A stretch of 64,000 bases of DNA. It comes from Natronobiforma cellulositropha. Its GTDB lineage: Archaea; Halobacteriota; Halobacteria; Halobacteriales; Natrialbaceae. Shown here piece after piece: positions 35,259 through 44,465 of this stretch (its first letter is position 1; the number at the start of each line of letters is the position of its first letter). A program made the translations under genes and the position numbers. The notes under the pieces were generated by a model, which was not told where the DNA came from, made no database searches, and worked only from the letters and a program-made list of their open reading frames with translations. The stretch spans positions 292,615 through 356,614 of the forward strand of contig NZ_JANZXN010000015.1 of assembly GCF_025629245.1 (NCBI RefSeq), written 5' to 3'.

Positions 35259-36176
35259 ATGAACCTCGACGAGTTACGCACGGTGCAGAGCAAGGAGCGC
35301 CAGAAAGACAGCCTCCAGCACCTGCGCCCGTCGTTCTACCAGGAAGTCGCCGACTACATCTCCGAGTTGAAAGCCGAGCGCGAGCGGGTCGCCGCCGCCG
35401 CTGACGATCCCTTTTCGTCGCCGGAGGTCGGCCGCCTCACCGACGAGATCGAGACGGCCAAAGACGTCGTCGAAGCGATCTACGAGCGCCGGATGGGAAA
35501 ACTGGTCAAACAGGCGAGCCTGACGGCTGCAGGGATGTCGGGCAACGACGAGGGGCTGACCGCCGAGGAAGCCGATCTGTTCGACGACCTCGTCGAGCGG
35601 ATTCGCACGAACAAGGGCCGGGTGCTCGACGTACTCGCAGATGGAGCGACCACACCAAGCGACGCCGCTCCGTCGGGTCCGGCCACAGACGTGGCCGGGT
35701 CACCAGCCAGTGCGGAGCCGACTGAAACGGCCACCGCCGACGACACGCCGCCCGTTCCGCCGGACGAGCCGCCTCGAGCGGACCCCCCGGAAACGGACGC
35801 CCAGTCGGCCGACGAAGCGGGCGTCAGCGTCGCCGACGTGATGGGAGGCGATGGACCACCACTCGCTGCAGACGGCCCGGCCGATGGCGACCCAAACCAG
35901 GCCACCACGGACGGTGGAGACGGTCTCGAGAAGGCGTCGGCGGACGGTCTCGAGACCACGGACGAGAGCCACCCCTCGAGCGGCGACGACTCGACTGACA
36001 CCGGTGCCGGCCAGCGCGGAACCGTCGACCGTCTCACCGTCCGCATCACCCGCGATGTCGGGTCGATTCTCGGTGTCGACGACCGCGAGTACACGCTCTC
36101 GAGCGACGATGTCGTCACTCTGCCGCGCCAGAACGCGACGCCGCTGCTCGAGCGCGACGCCGCAGAGCCGTTGTAG
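35259..36176 (+). CDS. GINS replication factor subunit
   Basis: A 305-residue archaeal GINS (Gins51 type). Residues 1-115 are the helical A domain (LRPSFYQEVADYISELK...YERRMGKLVKQASL). Residues about 250-305 are the B domain (LTVRITRDVGSILGVDDREYTLSSDDVVTLPRQNATPLLERDAA). The 130 residues between are a Pro/Ala/Asp/Thr low-complexity linker, much longer than in non-halophiles. GINS bridges MCM and Cdc45/RecJ in the replicative helicase. Adjacency to priS supports the call. Confidence 0.9.
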   Translation: MNLDELRTVQSKERQKDSLQHLRPSFYQEVADYISELKAERERVAAAADDPFSSPEVGRLTDEIETAKDVVEAIYERRMGKLVKQASLTAAGMSGNDEGLTAEEADLFDDLVERIRTNKGRVLDVLADGATTPSDAAPSGPATDVAGSPASAEPTETATADDTPPVPPDEPPRADPPETDAQSADEAGVSVADVMGGDGPPLAADGPADGDPNQATTDGGDGLEKASADGLETTDESHPSSGDDSTDTGAGQRGTVDRLTVRITRDVGSILGVDDREYTLSSDDVVTLPRQNATPLLERDAAEPL

Positions 36177-36230
36177 CCGGGTGCGACGGACAACCGGAAA
36201 ACCTACCTCGGACCGGTCGAACACACCGCT

Positions 36231-36680
36231 ATGCTCGAAGTTGGGGAGGTGGCGCCGGAGTTCGAACTGCAGAATCAACACGGGGAGACAGTTTCGCTCT
36301 CGTCGTTCGAGGGGCGGGTCGTCGTCTACTTCTATCCGCGGGCGAACACGAGCGGCTGTACGACGCAGGCGTGTGAGTTTCGCGACGAGCGTCCGCGCTT
36401 CGACGAGCGAGACGTCGCCATCGTCGGTATCAGTGACGACCCCGTCGAGGACCTCGAATCGTTCGCCGAGGAGTACGACCTCCCGTTCGACCTCGTATCG
36501 GACGAACACGGCGAAGTGTCGACGCTCTACGACTCCTACGGCGAGAAACAGATGTTCGGCAACACCTTCGACGGCGTCTTCAGAAATACCTACGTCGTCG
36601 GTGCCGACGGACGGATCGAAGCCGTCTACGAGGACGTCACGCCCGAGGGCCACGCCGAATCGATTCTGGCCGACCTCTGA
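36231..36680 (+). CDS. bcp: Peroxiredoxin, BCP/PrxQ type
   Basis: A 149-residue thiol peroxidase reducing hydrogen and organic peroxides via thioredoxin. The peroxidatic Cys43 sits in NTSGCTTQACEF, with resolving Cys48 five residues on, as in PrxQ/BCP. The usual Pro of TPGC is replaced by Ser (TSGC). The C-terminal NTYVVGADGRIEAVYEDV is also typical. It stands alone after the replication genes. Confidence 0.93.
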   Translation: MLEVGEVAPEFELQNQHGETVSLSSFEGRVVVYFYPRANTSGCTTQACEFRDERPRFDERDVAIVGISDDPVEDLESFAEEYDLPFDLVSDEHGEVSTLYDSYGEKQMFGNTFDGVFRNTYVVGADGRIEAVYEDVTPEGHAESILADL

Positions 36681-36846
36681 GAGCGGTCCCTCACGGTCTC
36701 TCGTAGTACAACCGGGACAGTCTACGAACTGATCACGTATAGTGAGTGTTTCCAGTAACACGGAGTTTCACTGGACGATCATCCTTACACGATCTTTCAT
36801 ACTACCTATATGTACACCGACGGTGTGAGATACTGTCGTCGTAGCA

Positions 36847-37704
36847 ATGACTACCAACGGTAATTCCGACCTCTCACGACGATCGATTCTCAGACGCAGT
36901 ACGACCGCCGCCGTCGGTCTCTCCGCACTCGCCGTCGCAACACCGGCGACGGCTCAGGACTGCGAGAGCCGCGCGCTCGGGACGGTGGCACTCGACGACC
37001 CGGACCTCCCGATTCGACGCACCGAATCGGAGTGCGTTCCGAGCGGCGTCCCGGGTACGTATACACTCGAGCGCGTCTCACTCTCCGGACCGAACGCCGA
37101 CGAGTTCAGACTCGAGGGTGTGCCCTCGTTGCCGGTGACGCTCGGCTCCGGCGAGTGCCTCGACGTACAGGTGGTCTTCGATCCGACGAGTCCCGGCGAG
37201 AAGGCCGCGGTCGTCACTGCCGAGGGTGAGTGTGTCTCCGAGGCGTTCGGTGCCTCGCAGCAACGATCGGAGTGTGTCCGGTATACGGCGACGGTAACGC
37301 CAGCGAGTGGGACCGACGAGTCACCGGAACCTCCTGCCGATCCACCAGAGTCACCGGAATCACCTACCGATCCACCGGAAGAGCCGCCGGAGTCATCCGA
37401 ATCTCCTACCGATCCACCAGAAGAGTCACCAACGTCGCCGGAGGAATCCGACGACGGGTCCACAGATCCGCCTGAACCGACACTGGAGGAGCCGTCGGTG
37501 GTCACACAGGAGTCTACCGAAACCACGTCGGAGGCGACCTCGGCGTCGTCTACGGACTCGTCAGACGACGTCGGAGACCACCTCGAGTCAGTACAACATC
37601 GCCTCTCCGACCGTCTGGGTGACTCCTCGAGCGAAGACGAAGACACAGAAACGGGCTACATCGACGACCGTCTCGGACAGGTGTTCAGTCGGCTGTTCGG
37701 CTGA
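36847..37704 (+). CDS. Tat-secreted protein with Pro/Glu/Ser repeats
   Basis: A 285-residue exported protein. The twin-arginine signal SRRSILR (10-16) and a hydrophobic stretch end at ATA-QD (36/37). A Cys-containing beta-rich domain follows (about 38-155; SGPNADEFRLEGV and ECLDVQVVFDPTSPGEKAA resemble abnormal-spindle-like/choice-of-anchor D folds). The C-terminal half is SPTDPPEE-type repeats and an acidic Ser-rich tail with no sortase-like anchor. The role is probably at the cell surface; the function is unknown. Confidence 0.75.
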   Translation: MTTNGNSDLSRRSILRRSTTAAVGLSALAVATPATAQDCESRALGTVALDDPDLPIRRTESECVPSGVPGTYTLERVSLSGPNADEFRLEGVPSLPVTLGSGECLDVQVVFDPTSPGEKAAVVTAEGECVSEAFGASQQRSECVRYTATVTPASGTDESPEPPADPPESPESPTDPPEEPPESSESPTDPPEESPTSPEESDDGSTDPPEPTLEEPSVVTQESTETTSEATSASSTDSSDDVGDHLESVQHRLSDRLGDSSSEDEDTETGYIDDRLGQVFSRLFG

Positions 37705-37746
37705 CGAGTGCGTCGGTTCCAGCGAGGGTATTCTCGCCCGACCGCC

Positions 37747-40002
37747 TCACTGGAAGGTGCGGCCGACTTCGCGCTCTTTCGGTTCGGCCTGCTGGAACTG
37801 CTCTTCGATCTCGTCGTAGCGCTCGCGAGTCTTCGGGGTCACACTCGGTGGGACTTCCTCGAGTGCGTGCTCGAAGTGGTCGGCGCCGATGCGGACGTTG
37901 CCGACCGTATCGGGGATGTCCTCCGGGTCGACCGTCTGGATGAACTCCCGGCTCGCGGCCATCGAGGCCTCGCGGCAGACGGCTTCGATGTCGGCACCGA
38001 CGTAGCCGTCGGTCTCGGCGGCGAGCCACTCGAGGTCGACCGCGTCGGCCAGCGGCTTGTTGCGGGTGTGGACCTCGAAGATCGCCCGGCGGGCGTCCTC
38101 GTCGGGGACGGGCACGTGGACGTGGCGGTCGAGTCGCCCCGGACGGAGCAACGCGGGATCGATCAGGTCCGGCCGGTTCGTCGTGGCGATCACGACGACG
38201 TCCTCGAGTTCCTCGAGACCATCGAGTTCGGTCAGCAGCTGCGAGACGACGCGCTCGCCAACGCCGGAATCACCGGTTCGCTGGCCGCGTTCGGTCGCGA
38301 TCGAGTCGATCTCGTCGAAGAAGATCACGGTCGGCGCGTTCGACCGTGCCTTCTCGAAGACCTCGCGGACGCCGCGTTCTGACTCGCCGACGAACTTGTT
38401 GAGCAGTTCGGGACCCTTGATCGAGATGAAGTTCGACTGGGCCTCGTTGGCGACGGCTTTCGCGAGCAGGGTCTTCCCGGTGCCCGGTGGGCCGTACATG
38501 ATGACGCCCTTGGCGGCCTGCATGTCCATCGCCTCGAACACCTCGGGGTACTCGAGTGGCCACTGGATCGTCTCTCGGAGGCGCTCTTTGGTGTCGCCCA
38601 GGCCGCCGACGTTGTTCCAGGTGACGTCGGGAACCTCGACGAACACCTCGCGCAGCGCCGAGGGCTGGATGCCCTTCAGCGCCTCTTTGAAGTCGCGCTC
38701 GGTGACGCGCAGTGACTCGAGGACGTCGGCGTCGATCTCGTCCGACTCCAGGTCGAGTTCGGGGCGGATGCGTCGGAGGGCGTTCATCGCGGCCTCCCGG
38801 GCGAGCGAGGCGAGGTCTGCACCGACGAAGCCGTGGGTATTCTCGGCGTACTGCTCTAAGTCGACCGAGTCCGATAGCGGCATGCCACGGGTGTGGACCT
38901 GCATGATCTCCTTGCGGCCTCCCTTGTCGGGGACGCCGATTTCGATCTCGCGGTCGAAGCGGCCGCCACGGCGGAGTGCGGGATCGATCGCGTCGACGCG
39001 GTTGGTCGCGGCGATGACGGTGACGCGGCCGCGTTCCTCGAGTCCGTCCATCAGGCTCAGTAGCTGCGCGACGACGCGGCGTTCGACGTCGCCACCGGCC
39101 TCTTCACGTTTGGCCGCGATGGAGTCGATTTCGTCGATGAAGACGATCGCGGGGGCGTTCTCTTCGGCTTCCTCGAACACCTCACGCAGTTGCTCTTCCG
39201 ATTCGCCGTAGTACTTCGACATGATCTCCGGGCCGGAGATGGTCTCGAAGTGGGCGTCGATCTCGTTGGCGACCGCCTTCGCCATCAGGGTCTTCCCGGT
39301 GCCCGGTGGGCCGTGCAGCAGGACACCCTTCGGCGGCTCGATGCCGAGCTGTTGGAACAGCTCCGGGTGGCGCATCGGCAGTTCGATCATCTCGCGAACC
39401 TGGTCGAGTTCGCCGTCGAGACCGCCGATGTCCTCGTAGGTGATGTTGGGAACGCTGTCGCTCCCTGGACTGCCGGTCGAGATCTGCTCCGCTGGCGTCT
39501 CCGAGATCTCGATCGTCGTCGAGTCGGTGATGACGACGGTTCCGCTGGGGGCCGTCTCGGCGACCTTCAGCGGCACCGACTGGCCGGAACTCGCCATCGG
39601 GCCGAACGAGAGCGAGAACGGGACCGTCTGCCCCGCGGTGACGGCCTGTCCGCTCAGCTTGTCGCGGACGAGCGGGCCGATGTCACCGCGGATGCGGAGG
39701 TTCTGTGGGAGCGCCACCGTGACCGACGACGCGGGGTTGACGTCCGCCGCGTCGACCGTCACCCGGTCGTCGATGCCGACACCGGCCTCCTGGCGCAGGC
39801 GACCGTCGATGCGAATCACGCCGCGGCCCTCGTCTTCGGGGTAGCCGGGCCAGACGCGCGCGACCGCTCGCCCCTCACCACCGCCGTCGATGAGAATGTA
39901 ATCGCCGTTCTCTAACTCGAGTTCACGCATCGACGCGCGGTCGATCGCGGCCAGTCCGCGACCCGCATCCTTCTGTTTTAAGGGTTTGACGGTAAGTTTC
40001 AT
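37747..40002 (-). CDS. cdc48: Cdc48/p97-type AAA+ ATPase
   Basis: A 751-residue double-AAA unfoldase. The N domain (1-170) is followed by D1 with GPPGTGKT and IVFIDEIDS, then D2 with a second GPPGTGKT and [12 protein letters not shown] arginines are visible in [21 protein letters not shown] and [21 protein letters not shown]. It extracts and unfolds proteins, in archaea probably feeding the proteasome. It is translationally coupled (ATGA) to the upstream Hsp20-like gene. Confidence 0.97.
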   Translation of the reverse strand: MKLTVKPLKQKDAGRGLAAIDRASMRELELENGDYILIDGGGEGRAVARVWPGYPEDEGRGVIRIDGRLRQEAGVGIDDRVTVDAADVNPASSVTVALPQNLRIRGDIGPLVRDKLSGQAVTAGQTVPFSLSFGPMASSGQSVPLKVAETAPSGTVVITDSTTIEISETPAEQISTGSPGSDSVPNITYEDIGGLDGELDQVREMIELPMRHPELFQQLGIEPPKGVLLHGPPGTGKTLMAKAVANEIDAHFETISGPEIMSKYYGESEEQLREVFEEAEENAPAIVFIDEIDSIAAKREEAGGDVERRVVAQLLSLMDGLEERGRVTVIAATNRVDAIDPALRRGGRFDREIEIGVPDKGGRKEIMQVHTRGMPLSDSVDLEQYAENTHGFVGADLASLAREAAMNALRRIRPELDLESDEIDADVLESLRVTERDFKEALKGIQPSALREVFVEVPDVTWNNVGGLGDTKERLRETIQWPLEYPEVFEAMDMQAAKGVIMYGPPGTGKTLLAKAVANEAQSNFISIKGPELLNKFVGESERGVREVFEKARSNAPTVIFFDEIDSIATERGQRTGDSGVGERVVSQLLTELDGLEELEDVVVIATTNRPDLIDPALLRPGRLDRHVHVPVPDEDARRAIFEVHTRNKPLADAVDLEWLAAETDGYVGADIEAVCREASMAASREFIQTVDPEDIPDTVGNVRIGADHFEHALEEVPPSVTPKTRERYDEIEEQFQQAEPKEREVGRTFQ

Positions 40003-40253
40003 CGCTGAGCCTCCAGTTCGATACTCAGTACGCCGTTTTTCATAAACGTGTGCGCCTCGTCGGTCTCGTCGGGGAGGTCGAACTCGTACTGGTCGTCCTC
40101 GAGGACGACGATGACGGTTCCGTCCGCGACGTCGACCGATGCCTCCTGGCCGCTGGCACCGAAGTCGATCGCCAGTACGCGCTCGTCTCCGTAGGTGTAC
40201 TGACGGACCAGGTGTCCGCTATCTCGGGTGAGTTTCTCGAGAGTCATGTTCAA
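39999..40253 (-). CDS. Small Hsp20-like protein coupled to cdc48 (DUF7127-like)
   Basis: An 84-residue acidic beta-rich protein ([35 protein letters not shown]...) ending [15 protein letters not shown], a pattern like the last strands of an alpha-crystallin domain. Its stop overlaps the cdc48 start (ATGA). ATG 40253 (MNMTLEK) is preferred because the TATA box places the transcription start within a few bases; ATG 40247 is possible. I recall haloarchaeal DUF7127 for such proteins, unverified. It is a candidate Cdc48 adaptor. Confidence 0.75.
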   Translation of the reverse strand: MNMTLEKLTRDSGHLVRQYTYGDERVLAIDFGASGQEASVDVADGTVIVVLEDDQYEFDLPDETDEAHTFMKNGVLSIELEAQR

Positions 40254-40277
40254 CTAACCCGAGGTAAGCCACACAAG

Positions 40278-40295
40278 TATATAAATGTTTCGCTG
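40278..40295 (-). promoter_or_regulatory. Strong promoter of the Hsp20-like/cdc48 operon
   Basis: On the minus strand the sequence reads GCGAAACATTTATATA: a CGAAAC BRE-like element followed by TTTATATA, 25-32 nt before ATG 40253. This resembles the CGAA-plus-TTTATATA promoters of haloarchaeal heat-shock genes, in line with a stress-responsive Cdc48. Confidence 0.6.
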
Positions 40296-40542
40296 GCTAA
40301 TCGCAGCACGTGACGACGGTGGCAGTTTATCGGTAGGATTGCGGTCCACACCTGATCGTACGCTTTCAGGGAGTGATATCGTCGACGCGTGTACCGGCCG
40401 GCGCGAGGATCCGGGTGCGACCGTGGTCGGTCTCGAGGGTCCAGTAGCGACGAGGAGTACACACTCGAGCGGGTTCGCGACGACCCCGCCCGGCTGCCGA
40501 CCACATCCGAACGTTATACCGGCGACGCCCGTAGGTGTCACC

Positions 40543-41328
40543 ATGGGACAGACCGAGACCATCTCACATCACGGACGAACGACGGCCTACCGTGGGACCG
40601 GCCGCGACCGCCCGGGCGAGACCGTCCTCTACGTCCACGGCAGCAGCGCGACGCGCGACCTCTGGCGGGCCCAGCACCGCCTCGAGCGCGACCGGCCGGT
40701 CGTCTCGCTCGACCTCAGCGGCCACGGCGACTCGAGCGACGTCGACGCCGACCCCGGCTACACGGCGCTCTCGGCGTACGCCGACGACGTCATCGCCGTC
40801 GCCGAGGCGACCGACGCTCGCACGCTCGTCGGGAGCTCACTCGGCGGCGCGGTCGTCCTCCACACCCTGCTCGAGCGCGCCTTCACCCCGGAGGCCGTCG
40901 TCCTCGCGGGCACGGGTGCGCGCATGGGCGTGCTCGAGGACCTCCTCGAGTGGCTCCGCACTGACTTCGAGCGCGCCGTCGAGTTCCTCCACCGCCCGGA
41001 CTGTCTCTTCCACGACGCCGACGACGACCTCCGCGAGCGCTCGATGCAGGCGATGTACGAGACGGGACAGGCCGTCACCTCTCGGGACTTCCTGACCTGC
41101 CACCGCTTCGACGTTCGGGACCAGCTCGGAGCGGTCGACGTGCCAACGCTCGCGGTCTGTGGGGAGCACGACCAGCTGACCCCGCCGTGGTACCACGAGT
41201 ACCTCGCCGAGGAGATTCCCGACGCCGACTGGGTCACACTCGAGGGGTGTGCACACCTGACGATGCTCGAGCGACCCGAGGCGTTCACCGAGGCGGTCAG
41301 TGGCTTTCTCGCCGACCGAGGGTTGTGA
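40543..41328 (+). CDS. Alpha/beta hydrolase
   Basis: A 261-residue alpha/beta hydrolase with HGSSATRDLW as the oxyanion region, the nucleophile Ser in VGSSLGGAV (about residue 96), the acid Asp in GEHDQLTP and the His in GCAHLTMLERP. An upstream TTATACC box at 40514-40520 lies about 25 nt from ATG 40543, marking a leaderless start; the long upstream frame is excluded. The substrate is unknown; similar enzymes are esterases, lactonases or haloperoxidase-like. Confidence 0.85.
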   Translation: MGQTETISHHGRTTAYRGTGRDRPGETVLYVHGSSATRDLWRAQHRLERDRPVVSLDLSGHGDSSDVDADPGYTALSAYADDVIAVAEATDARTLVGSSLGGAVVLHTLLERAFTPEAVVLAGTGARMGVLEDLLEWLRTDFERAVEFLHRPDCLFHDADDDLRERSMQAMYETGQAVTSRDFLTCHRFDVRDQLGAVDVPTLAVCGEHDQLTPPWYHEYLAEEIPDADWVTLEGCAHLTMLERPEAFTEAVSGFLADRGL

Positions 41329-41469
41329 CGGCGATCACCGAGACGGGGCCGTCGTTTCTTACACTCGAGTTTCCAGGTCTCTAGAAAACCACAAACTGTG
41401 ATGGTCCAACGAAGACCGATAGAGCGCCTGCTGAGGAGTGTCGTTCAGGAGGTGAGTGCTATAGATTCA

Positions 41470-42138
41470 TCAAGCAAGACCCAGTGCAGGTACGAGTAGC
41501 AACGAATTGCCGAGTAAGTGCATGATCATACACGCGACGAGGTTCCGACGCCAGACGTAGAGGACGTAGAGGAGCACGACGTTTGCGCCGTTAGTAACGA
41601 GCCACAGCGGCCCAAAAAACGTGACGTGCGGAATCAGGAAGACGACGAAGCTAAACCCAACCGCCAGCCACAATCGGCCGGTGAGTTCCTCCAACCGCTC
41701 GATTACGTAGCCTCGAAAGAGAATCTCTTCGGTAGTCGCCGTCGTCAGGATCAGTGCGACGATGATGGGAAGTGAGAGGGCAACTATCGTTTCCGTCCCC
41801 TCAGGTGATGGGTTCAGAACGGTGGTCGTACCCATCTGCACGACGATACCGGTTAGTCCGAAGACGACCGCCCACAGTACATCCTTTCGATTCGGTCGGG
41901 AGAGACGAATTGAGCCGAGTCCGCGACCCTCGACCCGGAAGATGTAGGTCAGCAGGAGTACGACAGCGACCCAGTTCCAGAGAATAACGGATGGCGGCCC
42001 CTGCGGCCCAACTTCGAGTCCAGCCAGCCGAAGGACTCGTGAAATGTAACTCGGAATATATGCGATTACGAGGCCAAGAAGAACGATTTTCCAGCACGCT
42101 GGACTCGTAGATTCTCGTCCGGATTCGATATTTTTCAT
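41470..42138 (-). CDS. CPBP family intramembrane metalloprotease
   Basis: A 222-residue protein with about seven membrane helices and the CPBP/Abi motifs EEILFRGY (137-144), FLIPHVTFF and the late HLLGN. Related eukaryotic enzymes (Rce1) cleave prenylated proteins; prokaryotic members often give self-immunity to peptides or process them. The codon and base composition around 41470-42170 is less GC-rich than neighbours, suggesting acquisition. It stands alone. Confidence 0.85.
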   Translation of the reverse strand: MKNIESGRESTSPACWKIVLLGLVIAYIPSYISRVLRLAGLEVGPQGPPSVILWNWVAVVLLLTYIFRVEGRGLGSIRLSRPNRKDVLWAVVFGLTGIVVQMGTTTVLNPSPEGTETIVALSLPIIVALILTTATTEEILFRGYVIERLEELTGRLWLAVGFSFVVFLIPHVTFFGPLWLVTNGANVVLLYVLYVWRRNLVACMIMHLLGNSLLLVPALGLA

Positions 42139-42266
42139 CGTCTGCCACCACTGATTTGTACGTATCTATGTCTTCCTCGAGAGTCACTCGGACAAATCAG
42201 GACGTACGCCAGTGTACGACGGCCAGCCGACCCTACCGACACGACGATTCGATGACCAGAGTCGTC

Positions 42267-43142
42267 TCAGACGAGGCCCCACTCCCCTTCGACCCGTGCG
42301 ACCCGTCCGTCGATTTCGGCGTGACTGACGGAGTGTGCGATCGTCTTGAGTTCTGAAAGCGCCTCTTCTGTCAGATCGGACTCATCAGGGAAGAGAAACA
42401 CCCAGTTGGTTTCGATACGGTCGTCGGGACCATCGGGCAGGTCGTCAGGGTCGTTCGACAGCCCCAAGACGTACTGCCCGTCGACGTCGAGGTCGACGCC
42501 GGGTGGGAGCCCGTACTGGCCCGAAATACTGTGATCCTCGGGGAGTTCCTCGAAGACACGCGCGAAAGCGGGATCGGCAATCTCGAGCGGGTCTCGATCT
42601 CCTTCGTAGACTTCGAGGGGAATCTCGAGTCCATCTGCACTGTCACCGAGAATAATGGCGTGCTGACCGATCGCGATCCTCTCGTCGACGATCGTGAACG
42701 CACCGCGCTCACCGGTCTCCTCGTAGTCGGCATCGTCGGCCAGGCTATCGAGGATGTCTTCGGCGTCGAACGACCCGAGGTGAATCACGTTCGCGTGCTG
42801 TACGAGTGTCCCCTCGACGCTCTCTTCGGTGACCTCGACGAACTCGGGAACCGTTTCGAACAGGTCGGGCTCGTACCCGTGGGTGTAGTCGAACCGGAGG
42901 TTCATCTCCGGCTCGAGTTGTTCACTGTTCAGCCAGAATCGAAAGTTGGTGGGATCTTCAGGATCCGCCTCCTCGACGCCCCAGTCGACGTCTGCTACGT
43001 CGATGTGTCCGTCTTCGTCGAGCCAGATCGGCTGACTCTCGTCCGCTTCGGGACGGTCCTGCTCATCACCCGAACCGAGACAGCCAGCCAGTCCCGCACT
43101 CACTGTCGCAATGCTCAGCGTCGCAAATTCTCTTCGTCTCAT
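42267..43142 (-). CDS. Tat lipoprotein of unknown function
   Basis: A 291-residue exported protein. The start MRRREFATLSIATVSAGLAGC has a twin-arginine signal and a lipobox LAGC with Cys21 as the lipidated residue. The mature protein is strongly acidic (DPEDPTNF, DDADYEETGERG), as expected for a surface protein in brine. No recognised domain. ATG 43142 was chosen for the signal peptide; the upstream 129-residue extension is noise. Confidence 0.75.
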   Translation of the reverse strand: MRRREFATLSIATVSAGLAGCLGSGDEQDRPEADESQPIWLDEDGHIDVADVDWGVEEADPEDPTNFRFWLNSEQLEPEMNLRFDYTHGYEPDLFETVPEFVEVTEESVEGTLVQHANVIHLGSFDAEDILDSLADDADYEETGERGAFTIVDERIAIGQHAIILGDSADGLEIPLEVYEGDRDPLEIADPAFARVFEELPEDHSISGQYGLPPGVDLDVDGQYVLGLSNDPDDLPDGPDDRIETNWVFLFPDESDLTEEALSELKTIAHSVSHAEIDGRVARVEGEWGLV

Positions 43143-43470
43143 ACAAAATGACAGTGGGTGCACGAAAAAACGCTGTCGGTCCATGGTGATGGCCAATAGA
43201 AATTCGCCACACTGCGGGTACACGGGACTGTTCACATTCATTCCACCGCTCGAGCGATGTCCGTGAACTCGAGCCTCTCGTGCGACCCGAGGCGTTCGCG
43301 CGCGACGTGCCAGCCTCCGCGCTCGGCGCGAGTATCGTAACAACTGCAACGATTCACACACTGATCGCCGACTCGTCCGGCGATCAGGTGTGCACTGACT
43401 TGCAGTGGCTACTTTCGCTGTGACGTGAGCGCGGGCGCTCGAGGCGGCTGGAAGAGGGCGGTCCGGGAGA
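43143..43470. other. 328-bp gap with a long inverted repeat
   Basis: No gene is evident between the lipoprotein start and the panB stop. The proximal part (43143-43180) is AT-rich and should hold the lipoprotein promoter. At 43357-43392 there is a 14-15 bp inverted repeat (CACACTGATCGCCG and CGGCGATCAGGTGTG, one bulged G) around a 7-nt loop. It could form a hairpin downstream of panB, but no T-tract follows on that strand. Confidence 0.45.
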
Positions 43471-44283
43471 TCAGTAGAGTTCGTCCAGGTCGGCCTGCTC
43501 GTGGCTGTGCTCGTCGGCCGGGAACGCACCGCTCTCGACCGCCGAGACGTAGGCGTCGACCGCGCTCGTCATCTCTCCGCGTACGTCACCGAACTGCTTC
43601 GAGAACGAGGGACTCCACTCGGTCAGCCCGACGGCGTCGTTGAACACGAGCACCTGTCCATCGCAGTCGGGTCCGGCACCGATCCCGATCGTCGGAATCT
43701 CGAGTGCGTCGGTCACCTCGGCTGCGAGGTTCGAGGGGACGTGCTCTAAGACGAGCGCGAACGCACCCGCGTCCTCGTGCTCGCGAGCCAGCTCGAGGAT
43801 GGTCTCTGCCGCCTCCTGGGTCGTCCCCTGGCGTGGATAGCCGCCGAGTCGGTTGACGTGCTGGGGGGTGAGACCGAGGTGTGCCAGCACCGGAATCCCC
43901 AGCTGGACCAGCTTCCGGGTGAGCGCGACGGTGTGGGGACCGCTCTCGAGTTTGACCGCGTGTGCGCCCTCGTCTTTGAGCATCCGCCCGGCGTTTCGGA
44001 CGCTCTCTGCCTCGTCGACGCCGTAGGAGAGAAACGGCATGTCGGCGACGACCATCGCCTCATCGACGGCTCTGGCGACGGCTCCGACGTGGCTCGCCAT
44101 CTCGTCGACGGTGACCGGCAGCGTCGTCTCGTAGCCGAGCGCGGTGTTGCCGACGCTGTCACCGACGAGGATCACGTCGATACCTGCCTCGTCGACGATC
44201 CGCGCCGTCGAGGCGTCGTACGCGGTCAGCATCGTGATCGGCGTCTCACCCGCCTGCTCCTGGAGATCCCTCACCGTGACCAT
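43471..44283 (-). CDS. panB: 3-methyl-2-oxobutanoate hydroxymethyltransferase
   Basis: A 270-residue PanB, which makes ketopantoate from 2-oxoisovalerate and methylene-tetrahydropterin for pantothenate/CoA. Family blocks are ITMLTAYDASTA (16-27), LVGDSVGNTALGYETTLPVT, VKLESG, LAHLGLTPQHV and TIGIGAGPDCDGQVLVFND. Length is typical. No other pantothenate gene is in the window. Confidence 0.95.
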   Translation of the reverse strand: MVTVRDLQEQAGETPITMLTAYDASTARIVDEAGIDVILVGDSVGNTALGYETTLPVTVDEMASHVGAVARAVDEAMVVADMPFLSYGVDEAESVRNAGRMLKDEGAHAVKLESGPHTVALTRKLVQLGIPVLAHLGLTPQHVNRLGGYPRQGTTQEAAETILELAREHEDAGAFALVLEHVPSNLAAEVTDALEIPTIGIGAGPDCDGQVLVFNDAVGLTEWSPSFSKQFGDVRGEMTSAVDAYVSAVESGAFPADEHSHEQADLDELY

Positions 44284-44465
44284 ACCACCCTATTCGAGGC
44301 GAGCGGGTAAACGTCACTGGTCTCCACTCGAGTGCGGTTGTCGCCGATCCGTACGCGCCTGTGCGTCTTCTCGGGTGGTCTCTTTCGAAACGTACTCCGA
44401 GCGCGCCACGGAGCCGGGGCTCGAACACAAGCTTTTTTCACCCGCTCTAACAATTGTGTGTTGAC

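Noticed and set aside
36814-36826. ACACCGACGGTGT palindrome upstream of the secreted protein
   Set aside because: It lies only 20 nt from the start, but short GC-rich palindromes are frequent in this genome and no second copy or spacing pattern supports an operator.
39190-39915. Long ORF antisense to cdc48
   Set aside because: A shadow frame produced by the strong codon bias of the conserved Cdc48 gene.
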